This document shows positions 1-8,112 of a stretch of DNA of 12,478 nucleotides, piece by piece. The position numbers and the translations under genes were made by a program. The stretch lies in NCBI GenBank assembly GCA_947626445.1, contig CANQSC010000031.1, positions 1 to 12,478 of the forward strand, given 5' to 3'. Under the pieces are notes generated by a model that was given only the letters and a program-made list of their open reading frames with translations, did not search any database and had not been told where the DNA came from. The DNA is from an uncultured Bacilli bacterium. GTDB lineage: Bacteria; Bacillota_I; Bacilli_A; RF39; UBA660. Within the stretch, counting starts at the first letter, position 1, and every line of letters begins with the position of its first letter.

Positions 1-204
1 CATTGAAAACCTTATATTTAATGTCATTCCTTATTCTAACCTTTAACTTTACGTAAACTTTTTATGCGATTGCCTTATATTAATGCAATATTAAGAATAT
101 TTACAAATTCTAAATGATAACAAAGTAATCGAAAAAAAGATGAAACTAGAAAAAATAAAAAATTATCCATATTAATTTTTATTTGGATGAGATAAGTTTT
201 TTAC

Positions 205-233
205 TTTCATTTTTTTCTTTATTAGTGTATACT
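205..233 (+). promoter_or_regulatory. possible promoter of the phosphoketolase gene
   Basis: A good -10 hexamer TATACT (228-233) preceded directly by TG lies 24 bases before the start codon. The hexamer 17 bases upstream (TTTCAT, 205-210) is a poor -35. The expected transcript would start near 240 and have a very short leader carrying the AGAGGG ribosome-binding site. The remaining upstream sequence (1-204) is very AT-rich with only weak inverted repeats, for example AATATT at 87-92 and 96-101; I see no gene in it. Confidence 0.35.
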
Positions 234-256
234 TATTTTAGGATAGAGGGATTGCA

Positions 257-2605
257 ATGCAAGTACTAGATAAAGAAGAATTAAATTTAATTGATGGTTA
301 CTTTCGGGCGACTAATTATCTTTCAGCCGCTTGTCTTTATTTAAAAGATAATGTTTTACTTAAAAGACCTTTAGAATATAGTGATATCAAAGCTAAATTA
401 GTAGGACATTGGGGAAGTGCTCCTGCTCAAAATTTTTGTTATGTTCATTGCAATCGAGTTATTAAAAAATATGATTTAAATATGATTTGGATTAGTGGAC
501 CTGGTCATGCTGGCCAAGCTACAATGGTTAATTCTTATTTAGAAGGCACTTATAGTGCGGTTTATCCTGATATTACAATGGATGAGGCTGGCCTTACGAA
601 GTTTGTTAAAAGATTTAGTTTTCCAGGTGGAACATCTAGTCATGTTGCTCCTGAAGTTCCAGGAAGTATTAATGAAGGTGGCGAATTAGGTTATAGTCTT
701 GCTCATGCTTTTGGGGCGGTTTTTGATAATCCTAGTTTAATTGCTACTGTTATTATTGGTGATGGTGAAGCTGAAACCGGACCGCTTGCAACTAGTTGGC
801 ATGGTAATAAATTTTTAAATCCAAAAACCGATGGAGCAGTTTTACCGATCCTAAATCTTAACGGCTATAAAATTGCTAATCCAACTGTCTTGTCGCGAAT
901 AAGTGATGAAGAATTAGATTCTTTTTTAAGAGGGTGTGGCTGGGCTCCATATTATGTAAGTGGTGATGATCCATTTTTAATGCATGAACAAATGGCTAAA
1001 GTTATGGATGAAGTAATAAAACGTATTCTAAAAATTCAAGAATCCGCGCGTAGTGATGGCAACACGAAAAGACCATTCTGGCCAATGATTGTTTTAAGAA
1101 CTCCTAAAGGTTGGACAGGTCCCAAAGAAATTGATGGCAAACAAATTGAAGGTTCTTTTCGAGCTCATCAAATTCCCATTGAAGTTACCAAAAAAGATCG
1201 TGAAAGTCTAAAAAGATTAAATGATTGGTTACTTAGTTATCATCCTGAAGAATTATTTGACCAAAATGGCGTTTTAAAAGAAAAATATCGTTCTTTAGCG
1301 CCCGAAGGATTTTCAAGGATGAGTGCTAATCCAGTTAGTAATGGGGGAAAGATATTAAAAGATTTAGAATTACCAAATATCGAAAAATTTGCTTTAAGTA
1401 TTGGTTATCCTGGCGAGACGAGTAGTGAAGATATGCGTAATTTAGGATCTTATTTAAAAGAAGTTATAAAACTTAATAAAGAAAATAAAAACTTTCGAAT
1501 ATTTGGCCCCGACGAAGCTTTATCAAATCGTTTAAATGCGGTTTTTGAAGAAACAAATCGGCAATGGTATTTAAAAAAATTAGATAATGATGAATATTTA
1601 GATACAGAAGGTAGAGTCTTAGATTCCTTTTTATCAGAGCATATGTGTGAAGGTTGGTTAGAAGGTTACTTATTAACTGGAAGACATGGTATTTTACATA
1701 GTTATGAATCATTTGTTAGAATAATTGATTCTATGGTAAGTCAACATGCTAAATGGATTAAGGTTTGTAAAGAACTTCCTTGGCGAGCCCCAATAGCTTC
1801 ATTAAATATTTTATTAACATCACATTGTTGGCAACAAGACCATAATGGTTTTACTCATCAAGACCCAGGTTTTTTAAATCACATTATGACCAAGAAAGCC
1901 AGTATCTCAAGAATTTATTTACCATGTGACACCAATACTTTATTATGTACCATGCATCATTGCTTGCAAACAAAAAATTATGTTAATGTAATAATCGCTA
2001 GTAAACATCCAAGACCGCAGTGGTTAACAATGAAACAAGCAATAAGACATACCGAAAAAGGTATTGGCATCTGGAGTTTTGCGTCAAATGATAAAGATGG
2101 TAATCCTGATATCGTTCTTGCTTGTGCAGGAGATACCCCAACCTTAGAAATTATGGCAGCGGGAAAACTCTTAAGAGAATATATTCCTAATTTAAAAATT
2201 AGAATTGTAAATGTTGTTGATTTAATGCGCTTGCAACCAAATAATGCTCATCCGCATGGTTTAAGTGATAATGAATATAATTATATTTTTACCATAAATA
2301 AACCAATAATCTTTGCCTTTCATGGATATCCTAATTTAATTCATGAACTTACCTATAAAAGGCAAAATCAAAATATGCATGTAAGAGGCTACATTGAAGA
2401 AGGAACAATTACAACCCCTTTTGATATGCGAGTCCAAAATAAAATAGACCGTTATCATTTAGTATTACTTGCCTTAGAATATTTACCAAATTTTGATGGT
2501 CTCAAATTAAAAGAATATTGTGAAAAAATGTTATTAAAACATGTCGATTACATTAAAGAAAATGGTGTTGACATGGAAGAAATAGTAAATTGGAAGTGGA
2601 GTTAG
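257..2605 (+). CDS. xfp: Xylulose-5-phosphate/fructose-6-phosphate phosphoketolase
   Basis: This thiamine-diphosphate enzyme of the cytoplasm splits xylulose 5-phosphate (and often fructose 6-phosphate) with phosphate, giving acetyl-phosphate plus glyceraldehyde 3-phosphate (or erythrose 4-phosphate). With acetate kinase this yields ATP. The protein is 782 residues, close to the family's usual length of about 790-800. Visible signatures are SGPGHAGQA near residue 80, EGGELGYSLAHAFGA near 140-155, the ThDP-binding GDG at 168-170 followed by the conserved Asn region, FGPDEALSNR near 416, EGWLEGYLLTGRHG near 460, QQDHNGFTHQDPGFLNH from about 526, and KHPRPQWL near 584. The start ATG is supported by AGAGGG six bases upstream. 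It is intact, with no frame disruption. The next gene starts 5 bp after its stop, so the two are probably co-transcribed. Whether it prefers Xu5P alone or both substrates cannot be read from motifs. Confidence 0.97.
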   Translation: MQVLDKEELNLIDGYFRATNYLSAACLYLKDNVLLKRPLEYSDIKAKLVGHWGSAPAQNFCYVHCNRVIKKYDLNMIWISGPGHAGQATMVNSYLEGTYSAVYPDITMDEAGLTKFVKRFSFPGGTSSHVAPEVPGSINEGGELGYSLAHAFGAVFDNPSLIATVIIGDGEAETGPLATSWHGNKFLNPKTDGAVLPILNLNGYKIANPTVLSRISDEELDSFLRGCGWAPYYVSGDDPFLMHEQMAKVMDEVIKRILKIQESARSDGNTKRPFWPMIVLRTPKGWTGPKEIDGKQIEGSFRAHQIPIEVTKKDRESLKRLNDWLLSYHPEELFDQNGVLKEKYRSLAPEGFSRMSANPVSNGGKILKDLELPNIEKFALSIGYPGETSSEDMRNLGSYLKEVIKLNKENKNFRIFGPDEALSNRLNAVFEETNRQWYLKKLDNDEYLDTEGRVLDSFLSEHMCEGWLEGYLLTGRHGILHSYESFVRIIDSMVSQHAKWIKVCKELPWRAPIASLNILLTSHCWQQDHNGFTHQDPGFLNHIMTKKASISRIYLPCDTNTLLCTMHHCLQTKNYVNVIIASKHPRPQWLTMKQAIRHTEKGIGIWSFASNDKDGNPDIVLACAGDTPTLEIMAAGKLLREYIPNLKIRIVNVVDLMRLQPNNAHPHGLSDNEYNYIFTINKPIIFAFHGYPNLIHELTYKRQNQNMHVRGYIEEGTITTPFDMRVQNKIDRYHLVLLALEYLPNFDGLKLKEYCEKMLLKHVDYIKENGVDMEEIVNWKWS

Positions 2606-2610
2606 TTTAT

Positions 2611-3936
2611 ATGAAAAAGTATTTAAAAATAATGTTATTAGTATTAATTGTTGGATTTTTAACAACTGGTTGTATGGAAGAAAAAGTATCAATGGTTATT
2701 AACAATGATAAAAGTATGGATTTTAGTATGAATGTTTCATTAGATATTAAAGCTATGCAAGACTTAGCAAATAGTTTTGGGGGAACTAATGATGAAATGA
2801 CCGATGAAGAATATTTAAATTGTTTAGATGAAAATGATGGCGATAGTACAAATTGTCTTGCACCTGATTCATCAAGTTCAGATTTTGATATTGATGAATT
2901 ACAAGATTCTATTGATGAAGGAGAAATTAAAAAGTTAGAAGATAAAGGATATACTGTAACTCAAAATGTTACATCTAATAAATATGAATTACAAGTATCT
3001 AAAAAATTTGCCAATATTGATGATGTCTCTAGTAATGAAGATGTAACTTATAATCTTGATATTTCAAATAGTGAAGACACCGAAGAAAATCCTCAATTCT
3101 TTAAAATAGAAAAAGGCTTTCTAGAAAATAAGTATACTTTACATATAGTAAATGATGAACAAACTAGTGATGATAGTGATTCAAGTTTTAATATTGGAAA
3201 CGACAGTTTTGATCCAAGTATTTTATCAAGTATGGTTGATATTAATTTTCAATTAACTTTACCTAATAAAAGCATTTCAAATAATGCCACTAGTATTTCT
3301 AATGATAAAAAAACATTAACATGGGATTTAGTATCTGATGAAAATAAAGATATTTCGGTTACATTTGCTTTACCAAATGAAAATAAAAATTTAATTATAT
3401 ATGGTGGAATTGGAATTGGTATTTTATTAGTATTGATTATTATAATTGTTGTTATTAAAAAGATGAGAAAAAAGAATAAAAATAAAGAAAACAATGTAGA
3501 ACCAGTAAATAATCAAAATATAAATCCTGGAGTTCCAACTGTTGGACCAAGTCCTGTTGAACCTCAAGTAAACACTATGGCCCAACCAAATGTAGGACAA
3601 ATAAATAATCAAAATATAAATCCTGGTGTTCCGACTGTTGGACCAAGTCCTATTGAACCTCAAATAAACACTATGGCCCAACCAAATGTAGAACAAGTAA
3701 ATAATCAAAATATAAATCCTGAAGTACCAACTGTTGGACCAAGTCCTATTGAACCTCAAATAAACACTATGACCCAACCAAATGTAGAACAAGTAAATAA
3801 TCAAAATATAAATCCTGAAGTACCAACTGTTGAACCTAATCTCGTTGAACCTCAAGCAAGTCCAACAACTGAAGAAAATATTAATGCTGATTTACAAAAT
3901 CTTGCTAATGATATTTTAAATAAACCTAATGAATAA
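2611..3936 (+). CDS. LppM-like lipoprotein with C-terminal membrane helix and repeat tail
   Basis: The protein has 441 residues. The start is set at the ATG at 2611, because GTGGAG (2596-2601) lies 9 bases upstream and the signal peptide follows directly; an in-frame TTG 21 bases earlier precedes this site. Residues 1-20 form a lipoprotein-type signal (MKK, hydrophobic core, LTTG) with Cys21 as likely lipidation site. The -3 residue is Thr rather than Leu, so the lipobox is imperfect. Residues 22-258 are an acidic, Asp/Ser-rich extracellular region with an opening (VSMVINNDKSMDFSMNVSLD) like LppM-domain proteins. One strong transmembrane helix lies at about 262-283, followed by a basic KKMRKKNKNK stop-transfer. 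The tail (from about 300) is three and a half copies of a 32-residue Pro/Asn/Gln-rich repeat, predicted cytoplasmic. Function is unknown. The 5-bp spacing from the phosphoketolase suggests one transcript, but no functional link is evident. Confidence 0.85.
   Translation: MKKYLKIMLLVLIVGFLTTGCMEEKVSMVINNDKSMDFSMNVSLDIKAMQDLANSFGGTNDEMTDEEYLNCLDENDGDSTNCLAPDSSSSDFDIDELQDSIDEGEIKKLEDKGYTVTQNVTSNKYELQVSKKFANIDDVSSNEDVTYNLDISNSEDTEENPQFFKIEKGFLENKYTLHIVNDEQTSDDSDSSFNIGNDSFDPSILSSMVDINFQLTLPNKSISNNATSISNDKKTLTWDLVSDENKDISVTFALPNENKNLIIYGGIGIGILLVLIIIIVVIKKMRKKNKNKENNVEPVNNQNINPGVPTVGPSPVEPQVNTMAQPNVGQINNQNINPGVPTVGPSPIEPQINTMAQPNVEQVNNQNINPEVPTVGPSPIEPQINTMTQPNVEQVNNQNINPEVPTVEPNLVEPQASPTTEENINADLQNLANDILNKPNE
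3508..3864 (+). repeat. 96-bp in-frame tandem repeat (coding)
   Basis: Four units begin at 3508, 3604, 3700 and 3796, each exactly 96 bp apart and each opening AATAATCAAAATATAAATCC. They encode NNQNINP, VPTVGPSP, EPQ and NTM segments. Units 1-3 are nearly identical; unit 4 diverges after its first half. The exact period and high identity point to recent unit duplication, so copy number may differ between strains. Confidence 0.95.
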
Positions 3937-3967
3937 AAAATAATGTTTTAAAAGCATTATTTTTTTT
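3935..3967 (+). terminator. intrinsic terminator after the lipoprotein gene
   Basis: AAAAAATAATG (3935-3945) and CATTATTTTTT (3955-3965) are perfect reverse complements separated by a 9-base loop, ending in a T-run. The stem is almost all A-T, so it may be leaky. It begins inside the stop codon of the lipoprotein gene. The stem is symmetric and could act on both strands. Confidence 0.6.
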
Positions 3968-4004
3968 ATGTCGTCATATATTGTTTTAGAGAGGATGATT
4001 TTGA

Positions 4005-4727
4005 TTGAAAAATGTTATACCTTTTACTAAAGAACTAGAATTTGAAACAAAAGTAAGTGAAATAACCAGTATTTCTTTAGAAAGAGAATTTAATGTTGAA
4101 AATGATAGTATTGAAGGAAATTTATTAGTTACAGGAGAATATAAAAGTCATGAAGTAAGTGTTAATGTTTTACCATTTTCTTTTAAAATACCATTTAGTA
4201 TTGATATAAGTGCTAAAACAATTTTAGATAGTATATCTTTAGAAATAAGTGATTTTGCTTATGATATGGTTGATGATAATAAAATTAAAGTTCATATTGA
4301 ATTAGAGTTAGAGTTTGAAGAAGAAAAAGAAGAAATTAAAGAAGAAAAAGATGAATCTAACAATATTATTGAAATGTTAGAAGAAAATAATGAAGAAAGA
4401 AGTGTAGTTGATATTCCAGAAATTGTTGAAGAAGCAAATTCTGAAGAAGTGTTAGTAACTGAAAATAAAGAAGTAGAAGAAGAAAAAGAAGAAGTTATGG
4501 AAGAAACGATAGATGAGGAAGAGAAAAAAATGATTGAAGAAACAGTAATAAGTGCCGAAAATAAAGATGAATATATGACTTATCATATCCATATTTTAAA
4601 AGAAGGAGAAACTCTAGAAACTTTATGTGCTATGTATCATGTAACGGGAAGCTTTATTGCTGAATATAATGATATATCTAATTTAACTACTGGTGATAAA
4701 ATTCTAATACCTTTTGAAAATGAATAG
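4005..4727 (+). CDS. SpoVID/SipL-like spore envelope protein with C-terminal LysM
   Basis: The protein has 240 residues. The start is a TTG at 4005, with GAGG ten bases upstream; the nearby ATG at 3995 and TTG at 4001 are out of frame. The N-terminal domain (about 1-107) reads ITSISLEREFNVENDSIEG followed by LLVTGEY. This closely resembles the N-terminus of Bacillus SpoVID, the morphogenetic protein that encases the forespore with coat. Residues about 108-185 are a low-complexity Glu/Lys tract. Residues 193-240 are a LysM module (YHIHILKEGETLETLCAMYHV, then TTGDKILIPF). SpoVID has the same order but is about 575 residues, so this is a compact version. The next gene is YsxE-like, reproducing the Bacillus spoVID-ysxE pair, which strengthens the call. 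No signal peptide is visible, fitting a protein of the mother-cell cytoplasm. SipL is the alternative name in clostridia. Confidence 0.8.
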   Translation: MKNVIPFTKELEFETKVSEITSISLEREFNVENDSIEGNLLVTGEYKSHEVSVNVLPFSFKIPFSIDISAKTILDSISLEISDFAYDMVDDNKIKVHIELELEFEEEKEEIKEEKDESNNIIEMLEENNEERSVVDIPEIVEEANSEEVLVTENKEVEEEKEEVMEETIDEEEKKMIEETVISAENKDEYMTYHIHILKEGETLETLCAMYHVTGSFIAEYNDISNLTTGDKILIPFENE

Positions 4728-5613
4728 CAGAAGTATTGAACAAATAAAAGAGGCTTATAAACCTTATAAATATACTATTAAAGGTAATGCTCATATTTTA
4801 AATAGTACTAGTGGCGACATTGTTATTAAAGAAAAGAAAAAAGACCCAAAAGAATTATACGATTATTTATATAGTCGTAATTTTTCTAATATGCCTCCAA
4901 TTGTTGATGATAATAGAGAAGGAGTAGTAATCTATAGTTATGTACCAGATACTTCAATGCCTAAAGAACAAAAAGCTAGTGACTTAATTAAAGTCTTAGC
5001 TAATCTTCATCAAAAAACAACTTACTATAAAGAAGTAAGTACTGATGAATATAAAAAAATCTATGAAAAAATTAAAGAACAAATAGATTATTTAAGATAT
5101 TATTATGACACCACTTTTGATGAATTTTTTAAAGAAGTGTATCCTTCTCCTAGTCATTATTTTTTATTAACTAATATCTCTAAAATTTTAGCAGCTTTTG
5201 ATTTTGCCGAACATGAACTTGAAAGTTGGTATGAAAAAGTAGTTGATTTAAAAAAATATCGTGTCTGTCAAATTCATAATAAAGCCAGTTTAGAACATTT
5301 TCATAAAAGTGATAAAGAATATTTAATTAGTTGGGAAGATTCTAGACGTGATAGTCCGGTTTTAGATTTAATTAAATTTTATCAAGATGAATATTTTGAT
5401 TTGCCTTTTCAAACTCTATTAGCAACATATCAAAAAATTAATCCTTTAAGTGATGAAGAAAAACAATTATTTTTTATAGTGATATCAATTCCTTTTAAAG
5501 TTGATTTTAAGGGTAGTGAAGTTAAAGTTTATCAAAATATTAGAGAAGTTTTAGATTATGTTTATAAAACCGAAGAATTAATAAGGCCATACTATGCGGT
5601 AGAGAAAGAATAA
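4720..5613 (+). CDS. YsxE/CotS-family spore coat-associated kinase-like protein
   Basis: The protein has 297 residues from the ATG at 4720; a TTG at 4714 is also in frame. Either start overlaps the end of the SpoVID-like gene (8 bp for the ATG) and neither has a clear Shine-Dalgarno, suggesting translational coupling. The fold appears to be aminoglycoside-phosphotransferase-like, as in CotS, CotI, YutH and YsxE. The Brenner-type loop is degenerate: VCQIHNKASLEHF around His186 has Asn where the catalytic Asp is expected. The usual D-F/W-D motif reads ISWEDSRRDSPVLDLIKFY, so the metal-binding Asp is also altered. It is therefore probably a pseudokinase with a structural or assembly role in the spore coat. 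The position directly after spoVID matches ysxE of Bacillus. The sequence family was judged by eye from these motifs. Confidence 0.72.
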   Translation: MNSRSIEQIKEAYKPYKYTIKGNAHILNSTSGDIVIKEKKKDPKELYDYLYSRNFSNMPPIVDDNREGVVIYSYVPDTSMPKEQKASDLIKVLANLHQKTTYYKEVSTDEYKKIYEKIKEQIDYLRYYYDTTFDEFFKEVYPSPSHYFLLTNISKILAAFDFAEHELESWYEKVVDLKKYRVCQIHNKASLEHFHKSDKEYLISWEDSRRDSPVLDLIKFYQDEYFDLPFQTLLATYQKINPLSDEEKQLFFIVISIPFKVDFKGSEVKVYQNIREVLDYVYKTEELIRPYYAVEKE

Positions 5614-5757
5614 GAGAAGTAAAACTTCTAAAAATAAAATAAAAATATTAAAACGTAAAGGTAAAATTAAAGTAATTATTACTTGATAAAAGATTAAACA
5701 ACATAAAATTAAGATGGCAAAGACACTAATAAAGTTATTTCTTCTTGGATATTTCAT
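5578..5757 (-). CDS. small two-helix membrane protein, function unknown
   Basis: This is a 59-residue ORF on the minus strand. Its ATG (5757-5755) has an excellent AGGTGA site (5768-5763) five bases upstream, the same type used by the GerM-like gene. An in-frame GTG lies within the AGGTGA itself and is rejected as start. After a basic start (MKYPRRNN) there are two hydrophobic stretches, about residues 9-31 and 36-53, split by PLRF, and the protein ends RIVWPY. The last 36 bp overlap the 3' end of the YsxE-like gene in convergent orientation. A TTGACA hexamer (minus, 5794-5789) lies upstream, but the best -10 (TATATT) is only 14 bases away, so the promoter is uncertain. No family is recognised. 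The ribosome-binding site and composition argue that it is real. Confidence 0.55.
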   Translation of the reverse strand: MKYPRRNNFISVFAILILCCLIFYQVIITLILPLRFNIFILFLEVLLLLFFLYRIVWPY

Positions 5758-5810
5758 AAGAATCACCTAATATATTTTATGAATTAACTGTCAATTAAGT
5801 GTTTAGCTAC

Positions 5811-5840
5811 TTGGCAAAGAAATGTAAATTAGTTTATAAT
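5811..5840 (+). promoter_or_regulatory. sigma-A-type promoter of the spoIIIE/ftsK gene
   Basis: TTGGCA (5811-5816), an 18-base spacer and TATAAT (5835-5840) make a strong housekeeping promoter. Transcription would start at about 5846-5848. This leaves room for the GGTGAG site only if translation begins at the ATG at 5857, which helps choose that start over the ATG at 5845. Confidence 0.75.
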
Positions 5841-5856
5841 ATATATGGTGAGTATA

Positions 5857-8112
5857 ATGGCAAAGAAAAAGAAAACAAGCAAAAGTGAAAAAAGTACTAC
5901 GCAAGGTTTTAGTGTTGAATTAACTGGTTTAGTTTTAATCTTAATTGGGATTATTGGTTTTGGTTTTGGGCCAGTTGGGGCTTTACTAAAAAAATTTGCC
6001 ATGTTTTTATTAGGAGAATGGTGGCCAATTATCTTAATTTTAGTTTTGATTTTAGGTTTATTAATGCTATGTAAAAGAAATATGCCTAAATTTATGAGTC
6101 AAAGAGCCATTGGTTTATATTTAGTAGTTATTGTTATTTTAATTATGAGTCATTTAAATTTTATTAAGATTGCCGAAAGTCCAAGTAAAATATTTGAAGC
6201 AACAATGCATAATTATATGGATCGAATTGCTTCAATTGGCATGAATAATGCTATTTCTAGTTCTGGTCAAACTTCCATAACTATTGGTGGTGGGATTGTT
6301 GGTGCCGTCTTTAGTTTTGGATGTGCATCTTTATTTGGCCTTAATGGAACTTATATTGTTTTAGTTTTCTTATTGATTTTTGGAGTTGTCTTATTATTTA
6401 ATGTTAATTTAAGTGAATTAGTAAGTAAGTTTATTGCGACATTTAGATGGGCTAAAGAAAAAACTTTAGAGGATAATGATGATAGTGAAGAAAGGTCTAA
6501 AGCTTTAGAAAAACGTTTATTAGAACAAGAAGAAGATTCGAAGAAGTCATATTTAGTTGATAGTGTGGAAGAGATTAAACCAAAAGTTGATGATAATTTA
6601 ATTAATGAAGAACCACGCTTAATCATGCCTGATTTACCAAATGCTAATCCTAATGCTCCAACGGTTAATTTAAATTATAAATTACCACCTATGAGTATTT
6701 TAGATGATCCAGAAAGGTCTAAAAAAATTAATTCTAATCAATTTTTAATTAATAATAAACAAAACTTAGAAAGAGTTTTAAATGATTTTCATATTATTGG
6801 TAAAGTAGTAGATGTTCATATGGGTCCTAGTGTTACGCAATTTGAACTTACGGTTCCAAGTGGTACGAAAGTTAGTAGAATAAGTTCTATTAATAAAGAA
6901 ATTGCTTTAGCCTTAGCTGCAAAAGATGTACGAATTGAAGCTCCAATACCAGGAAAGAATACAATAGGTATTGAAATCCCTAATCAGTCTATTGCGCCTG
7001 TAAAGATTAAAGAAATTTTAAGTAGTAAACAAATTTTAAATAATAAAAATGGTATTTGGGTTGCCCTTGGTAAAGATATAATGGGTACTCCTATTCCTGC
7101 TGATTTAACTAGAATGCCACATTTACTAGTTGCTGGTTCTACTGGTTCTGGTAAATCAGTTTGTATTAATAGTATTATTAATTCCATTTTAATGCGTTAC
7201 CGTCCAGATGAAGTAAAACTATTATTAGTAGACCCAAAGAAAGTTGAACTATCAAATTATAATGGTGTTCCTCATCTAATGTGTCCGGTTGTAAATGATC
7301 CAAAAAAAGCTAGTCTTGCTCTTCAAAAGATTGTTGCCGAAATGGACCGTCGATATAATGTTTTTGCAGATGAAGGTGTTAAAAAAATTGATGATTATAA
7401 TAAAATGATTGATAGTGAAAATGATAAAAATCCTGGCCTTCATAAACCAAGGATGCCATATATAGTAGCTATTATTGATGAACTAGCTGATTTAATGCTT
7501 GTTGCAAGTAAAGAAGTTGAAGAAAGCATCATGCGCATTACTCAACTAGCAAGAGCAGCAGGAATTCATTTGATTGTTGCCACTCAAAGACCTTCAACCG
7601 ACGTTATAACTGGAGTTGTAAAATCAAATATTCCATCTCGTATTAGTTTTGCTGTTGCTTCAAATATTGATTCAAGAACAATTCTAGATAGTCCTGGTGC
7701 TGAAAAACTTTTAGGTAAAGGGGATATGCTTTATTTACCAATGGGTGAAAATCATCCAATAAGAATTCAAGGATGCTTTATATCTGATGATGAAATAAGA
7801 AGAGTAATTGATGCCGTTTGTAAGGAACAAGTTGCGCAGTATGATGAAGCCTTAACTAAATTAAATGAAATGCCAATTAGTGAAATAAATAGTAATGATG
7901 ATTATGATGAACCAATGTATGATGAAATAGTTGAATTTGCGATGCAAACTGGTAAAATAAGTGCATCCTTAATTCAAAGAAGATTTAGATTTGGATATAA
8001 TCGAGCAGCAAGAGTAATTGATTTGTTAGAAAAACGAGGAATAGTTGGACCTGCAAATGGTTCTAAACCAAGAGATGTCTTAGTAAAAGATGCCAACAAC
8101 GATGAAGAATAA
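5857..8112 (+). CDS. ftsK: SpoIIIE/FtsK DNA translocase
   Basis: This septum-anchored, ATP-driven double-stranded DNA pump moves chromosomes through division or sporulation septa. The protein has 751 residues from the ATG at 5857 (GGTGAG just upstream); Bacillus SpoIIIE has about 789. The N-terminus MAKKKKTSK, the helices (about 22-45, 53-70, 85-105, 140-185) and LLGEWWPI closely track SpoIIIE. An acidic linker (about 200-265) follows. The motor domain carries Walker A GSTGSGKS at about 427 and Walker B IIDELADLM at about 539, plus LARAAGIHLIVATQRPS. The C-terminal winged-helix gamma domain (about 687-745, with SLIQRRFRFGYNRAARVIDLLE) reads polar SRS/KOPS-like DNA sites. All parts are intact. 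With spore-envelope genes next door, a SpoIIIE role is likely, but sequence alone does not separate it from FtsK. Confidence 0.95.
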   Translation: MAKKKKTSKSEKSTTQGFSVELTGLVLILIGIIGFGFGPVGALLKKFAMFLLGEWWPIILILVLILGLLMLCKRNMPKFMSQRAIGLYLVVIVILIMSHLNFIKIAESPSKIFEATMHNYMDRIASIGMNNAISSSGQTSITIGGGIVGAVFSFGCASLFGLNGTYIVLVFLLIFGVVLLFNVNLSELVSKFIATFRWAKEKTLEDNDDSEERSKALEKRLLEQEEDSKKSYLVDSVEEIKPKVDDNLINEEPRLIMPDLPNANPNAPTVNLNYKLPPMSILDDPERSKKINSNQFLINNKQNLERVLNDFHIIGKVVDVHMGPSVTQFELTVPSGTKVSRISSINKEIALALAAKDVRIEAPIPGKNTIGIEIPNQSIAPVKIKEILSSKQILNNKNGIWVALGKDIMGTPIPADLTRMPHLLVAGSTGSGKSVCINSIINSILMRYRPDEVKLLLVDPKKVELSNYNGVPHLMCPVVNDPKKASLALQKIVAEMDRRYNVFADEGVKKIDDYNKMIDSENDKNPGLHKPRMPYIVAIIDELADLMLVASKEVEESIMRITQLARAAGIHLIVATQRPSTDVITGVVKSNIPSRISFAVASNIDSRTILDSPGAEKLLGKGDMLYLPMGENHPIRIQGCFISDDEIRRVIDAVCKEQVAQYDEALTKLNEMPISEINSNDDYDEPMYDEIVEFAMQTGKISASLIQRRFRFGYNRAARVIDLLEKRGIVGPANGSKPRDVLVKDANNDEE

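Noticed and set aside
1..3. CAT at the left edge as the start codon of a minus-strand gene outside the window
   Set aside because: An AAGG lies at plausible spacing upstream on that strand, but none of the coding sequence is visible, so it cannot be supported.
1473..1712. Minus-strand ORF inside the phosphoketolase gene
   Set aside because: It lies wholly within a highly conserved enzyme gene and is only an open shadow in AT-rich DNA.
3427..3855. Minus-strand 142-codon ORF with repeated IYILIIYLFYIWLGHSVYLR-like units
   Set aside because: It is the antisense shadow of the 96-bp coding repeat of the lipoprotein; no ribosome-binding site precedes it, and the plus frame has signal peptide, membrane helix and good codon use.
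3508..3864. CRISPR-like array
   Set aside because: The repeats are contiguous, 96 bp and in frame, without spacers, and they encode a protein repeat.
5615..5629. AGAAGT/ACTTCT hairpin after the YsxE-like gene as a terminator
   Set aside because: The plus-strand tail is A-rich without a T-run, and on the minus strand it lies inside the small membrane-protein ORF.
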